DNA from: Verrucomicrobiaceae bacterium
GTDB lineage: Bacteria; Verrucomicrobiota; Verrucomicrobiia; Verrucomicrobiales; V1-33
DNA length: 53,554 nt
Direction of reading: 5' to 3'
NCBI GenBank assembly: GCA_027483175.1
Contig: JAIXVE010000121.1
Location: 1 to 53,554 of the forward strand
The translations under genes were made by a program, and so were the position numbers. The notes under the pieces were generated by a model that had not been told where the DNA came from, did not search any database, and was given only the letters and a program-made list of their open reading frames with translations. Shown here in pieces: positions 51,642-53,554 of this stretch; positions within the stretch are counted from its first letter, which is position 1; each line of letters opens with the position of its first letter.

Positions 51642-52370
51642 ATGTTGTCTCTTTTCTCCCGCGCCTCCCTCGCCGCTGCCGCCATCGCCCTCACCCAGCA
51701 GGCCGCCACCGCCGCCACCATCTACACAAGCCGCGCCGCCTTCGATGCCGCCAACACCGGCTTCTCCACAACCGTCACCGATTTCGAGGGCGTCGTCGGT
51801 ACCAGCGTCCCGGCAAACTACGACGCCTACACCGGCTACCAGACAACCTCCGTCAACGGCATCACCGTCGACGGCAACAAATACGTCGGCTCAGGACCAT
51901 TCGGCTACGAAACCTACCTCATCCACGCCAGCTCCAGCGGAGGTCTTTACCATATCGCCGGCAATCACACTCTCGTCCTCGGCAGACAATCCGGACTGAT
52001 CGACGTCGCCCCCAATATCTTCGTCTATGGCTTCGACTACAGGCTCGACAGAAACCAGAACTCCTTCCCCACCACCGTCTCGGCCTTAGTCACCTTCGCG
52101 GACACCAGTACCGCAAACTATACCCTCGACATCATCAACGGCACCTCCTTCTGGGGCATCTACAGTGCCTCGGCCATCGACACCATCAGCTTCAGCAGCG
52201 CGCAAACCGGTGGCACGTACACCGGCCTCTACACCCCCTACCTCCTCGTCGACAACGTCGTCTCCGCCGTCCCCGAACCTTCCCAAAGCATCGCCTCCGG
52301 CCTCGTCGCAGGCTTCGCCCTGAGCATCGTCGGCCGCCGGAACCGCAAAAAGGCCACCGCCGCCATCTGA
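51642..52370 (+). CDS. PEP-CTERM sorted protein, tandem paralogue 1
   Basis: A 242-residue exported protein from the ATG at 51642 (MLSLFSRASLAAAAIALTQQ, signal peptide ending ATAA). The frame opens at 51561, but that part lacks signal character. The mature part begins TIYTSRAAFDAANTGFSTTV, then VTDFEGVVGTSVPANYDAYT, an all-beta domain with FGYETYLIHASSSGGLYHI and YGFDYRLDRNQN. The tail is VPEPSQSIASGLVAGFALSI plus RRNRKK. It is clearly paralogous to the next gene. Neither function nor ligand is known. A terminator lies between the two genes. Confidence 0.9.
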   Translation: MLSLFSRASLAAAAIALTQQAATAATIYTSRAAFDAANTGFSTTVTDFEGVVGTSVPANYDAYTGYQTTSVNGITVDGNKYVGSGPFGYETYLIHASSSGGLYHIAGNHTLVLGRQSGLIDVAPNIFVYGFDYRLDRNQNSFPTTVSALVTFADTSTANYTLDIINGTSFWGIYSASAIDTISFSSAQTGGTYTGLYTPYLLVDNVVSAVPEPSQSIASGLVAGFALSIVGRRNRKKATAAI

Positions 52371-52396
52371 TCCCTCCATCATCACTCCCTTACCTC

Positions 52397-52427
52397 GAAG
52401 CCGCCGGTCACCCCGGCGGCTTCTTTG
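52397..52427 (+). terminator. Terminator between the tandem PEP-CTERM genes
   Basis: An 11-bp stem GAAGCCGCCGG (52397-52407) with CCGGCGGCTTC (52413-52423), 5-base loop, then TTTG. It lies 26 bases after the stop of the first gene and 25 bases before the start of the second. Confidence 0.85.
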
Positions 52428-52451
52428 TGCCACCATCACATCCCACCACCC

Positions 52452-53228
52452 ATGAACCCGCTTTCCTCACACCACTCCCTTCCCACCACCCTCCTCGCCG
52501 CCGCCCTCCTCACCCTCTCCCCACTCGCCGCCCACGCCGCCACCACCTTCACCAGCCGCGACGCCTTCAACGCCGCCACCACCACCCTCACCACAACCTC
52601 CAACGACTTCGAATCCCTCGTCGGCACCCCCGGCTTCCCAGATAACTACCCCGGCGGCGGCGGCTATACCACAAACTCCTCCTCCGGCATCATCGTCGAC
52701 CACGCCACCTTCGTCGGCAGGATCGGCCTGTACGATTACGAAACCTCTATCCTCCATAGCAGCGTCGCCGGTGGCCTCTACAGCCTCGACGGCGATTACT
52801 CGCTCCTCCTCGGCAGAGAATCGGCTATCGTCACCTTCGACACCGACGTCTTCGCCTTCGGCTTCGAATTCCGCCTCGACAGAAATCTGCGCACCGACCT
52901 TCCTTTCGCCTCCGTTAAAATGGCTGCCCTCTTCAGATTCGAAGACAGCTCCATGGACGTCTATGATCTCATCACTCCCACCAACGACTCTTCCTTCTTC
53001 GGCGCCTACAGTGCCTCGGCCATCCGATCCATCGAATTCTTCTGTGAACAACTCCCCGAGTACTACAACGGGCCACGCACCCCCTACTTCCTCCTCGACA
53101 ACGTCGTCTCAGGCACCGTCTCCGCCGTCCCCGAACCCTCCCAAAGCATCGCCTCCACCCTCGTCGCAGGTTTCGCCCTCACCATCATCAGCCGACGGAA
53201 CCGCAAATCCATAACCGCCACCCGCTGA
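52452..53228 (+). CDS. PEP-CTERM sorted protein, tandem paralogue 2
   Basis: A 258-residue exported protein from the ATG at 52452 (MNPLSSHHSLPTTLLAAALL). It parallels the previous gene: TTFTSRDAFNAATTTLTTTS, NDFESLVGTPGFPDNYPGGG, YDYETSILHSSVAGGLYSL, FGFEFRLDRN, FGAYSASAIRSIEF and the near-identical tail VPEPSQSIASTLVAGFALTI with RRNRK. Differences are concentrated in the middle, where this copy has an insertion around ASVKMAALFRFEDSSMDVY. The tandem duplication appears fairly old. It should be sorted by the exosortase encoded at 26608-28263. Confidence 0.9.
   Translation: MNPLSSHHSLPTTLLAAALLTLSPLAAHAATTFTSRDAFNAATTTLTTTSNDFESLVGTPGFPDNYPGGGGYTTNSSSGIIVDHATFVGRIGLYDYETSILHSSVAGGLYSLDGDYSLLLGRESAIVTFDTDVFAFGFEFRLDRNLRTDLPFASVKMAALFRFEDSSMDVYDLITPTNDSSFFGAYSASAIRSIEFFCEQLPEYYNGPRTPYFLLDNVVSGTVSAVPEPSQSIASTLVAGFALTIISRRNRKSITATR

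Positions 53229-53554
<326 letters not shown>

Overview
The window looks like a piece of a high-GC Verrucomicrobiota chromosome. The evidence is five genes with PEP-CTERM sorting tails, an exosortase, a DUF1501 plus ThuA pair, and the overall gene style; the genus cannot be named from sequence alone. The + strand is C-rich over its whole length whichever way the genes point, so the window probably lies within one replichore with the minus strand as the leading strand.

Positions 1-32,940 form an exopolysaccharide/PEP-CTERM locus, all on the minus strand. In order of transcription it holds: a PEP-CTERM protein, a small secreted protein, a beta-barrel outer-membrane protein and a second PEP-CTERM protein that ends at a strong terminator; an exosortase fused to an EpsI domain; a TPR protein; a Wza-like export protein; a Wzc-like copolymerase/tyrosine kinase; and a polyprenyl-phosphate sugar transferase. 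These are followed by a DUF218 protein, two glycosyltransferases, two epimerases of the CDP-paratose/tyvelose type, RmlB, RmlA, FdtC-, FdtA- and FdtB-like enzymes, a Wzx flippase, and a run of glycosyltransferases, a methyltransferase, an acetyltransferase and an AlgD-like nucleotide-sugar dehydrogenase. The run is cut by the left edge. RmlA/RmlB plus FdtA/B/C, without RmlC or RmlD, points to a dTDP-3-acetamido-3,6-dideoxyhexose (Fuc3NAc or Qui3NAc) rather than rhamnose. No Wzy polymerase was recognised.

Positions 33,165-42,441 are a co-directional + strand series: a membrane-anchored SNase-type nuclease, an exported NTF2-like protein, a 1358-residue membrane protein with an internal duplication, a GT4 glycosyltransferase and two uncharacterised exported or anchored proteins. 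Apart from the nuclease and the glycosyltransferase I do not recognise these families, and this is the best candidate here for an undescribed system.

Positions 42,457-51,304 mix housekeeping genes (lspA, pyrE, pyrF and a dihydroorotase-like gene that has lost most metal ligands) with a CHRD/PEP-CTERM protein, a REP-associated tyrosine transposase (RAYT) gene and a DUF1501-ThuA pair. Around the RAYT gene there are at least five copies of a short hairpin motif, and a 112-114 bp element occurs twice, one copy ending exactly at the likely DUF1501 start codon.

Positions 51,417-53,554 hold tRNA-Thr(CGT), two tandem paralogous PEP-CTERM genes separated by a terminator, and a low-complexity tail ending in 33 consecutive C residues, which may be a contig end.
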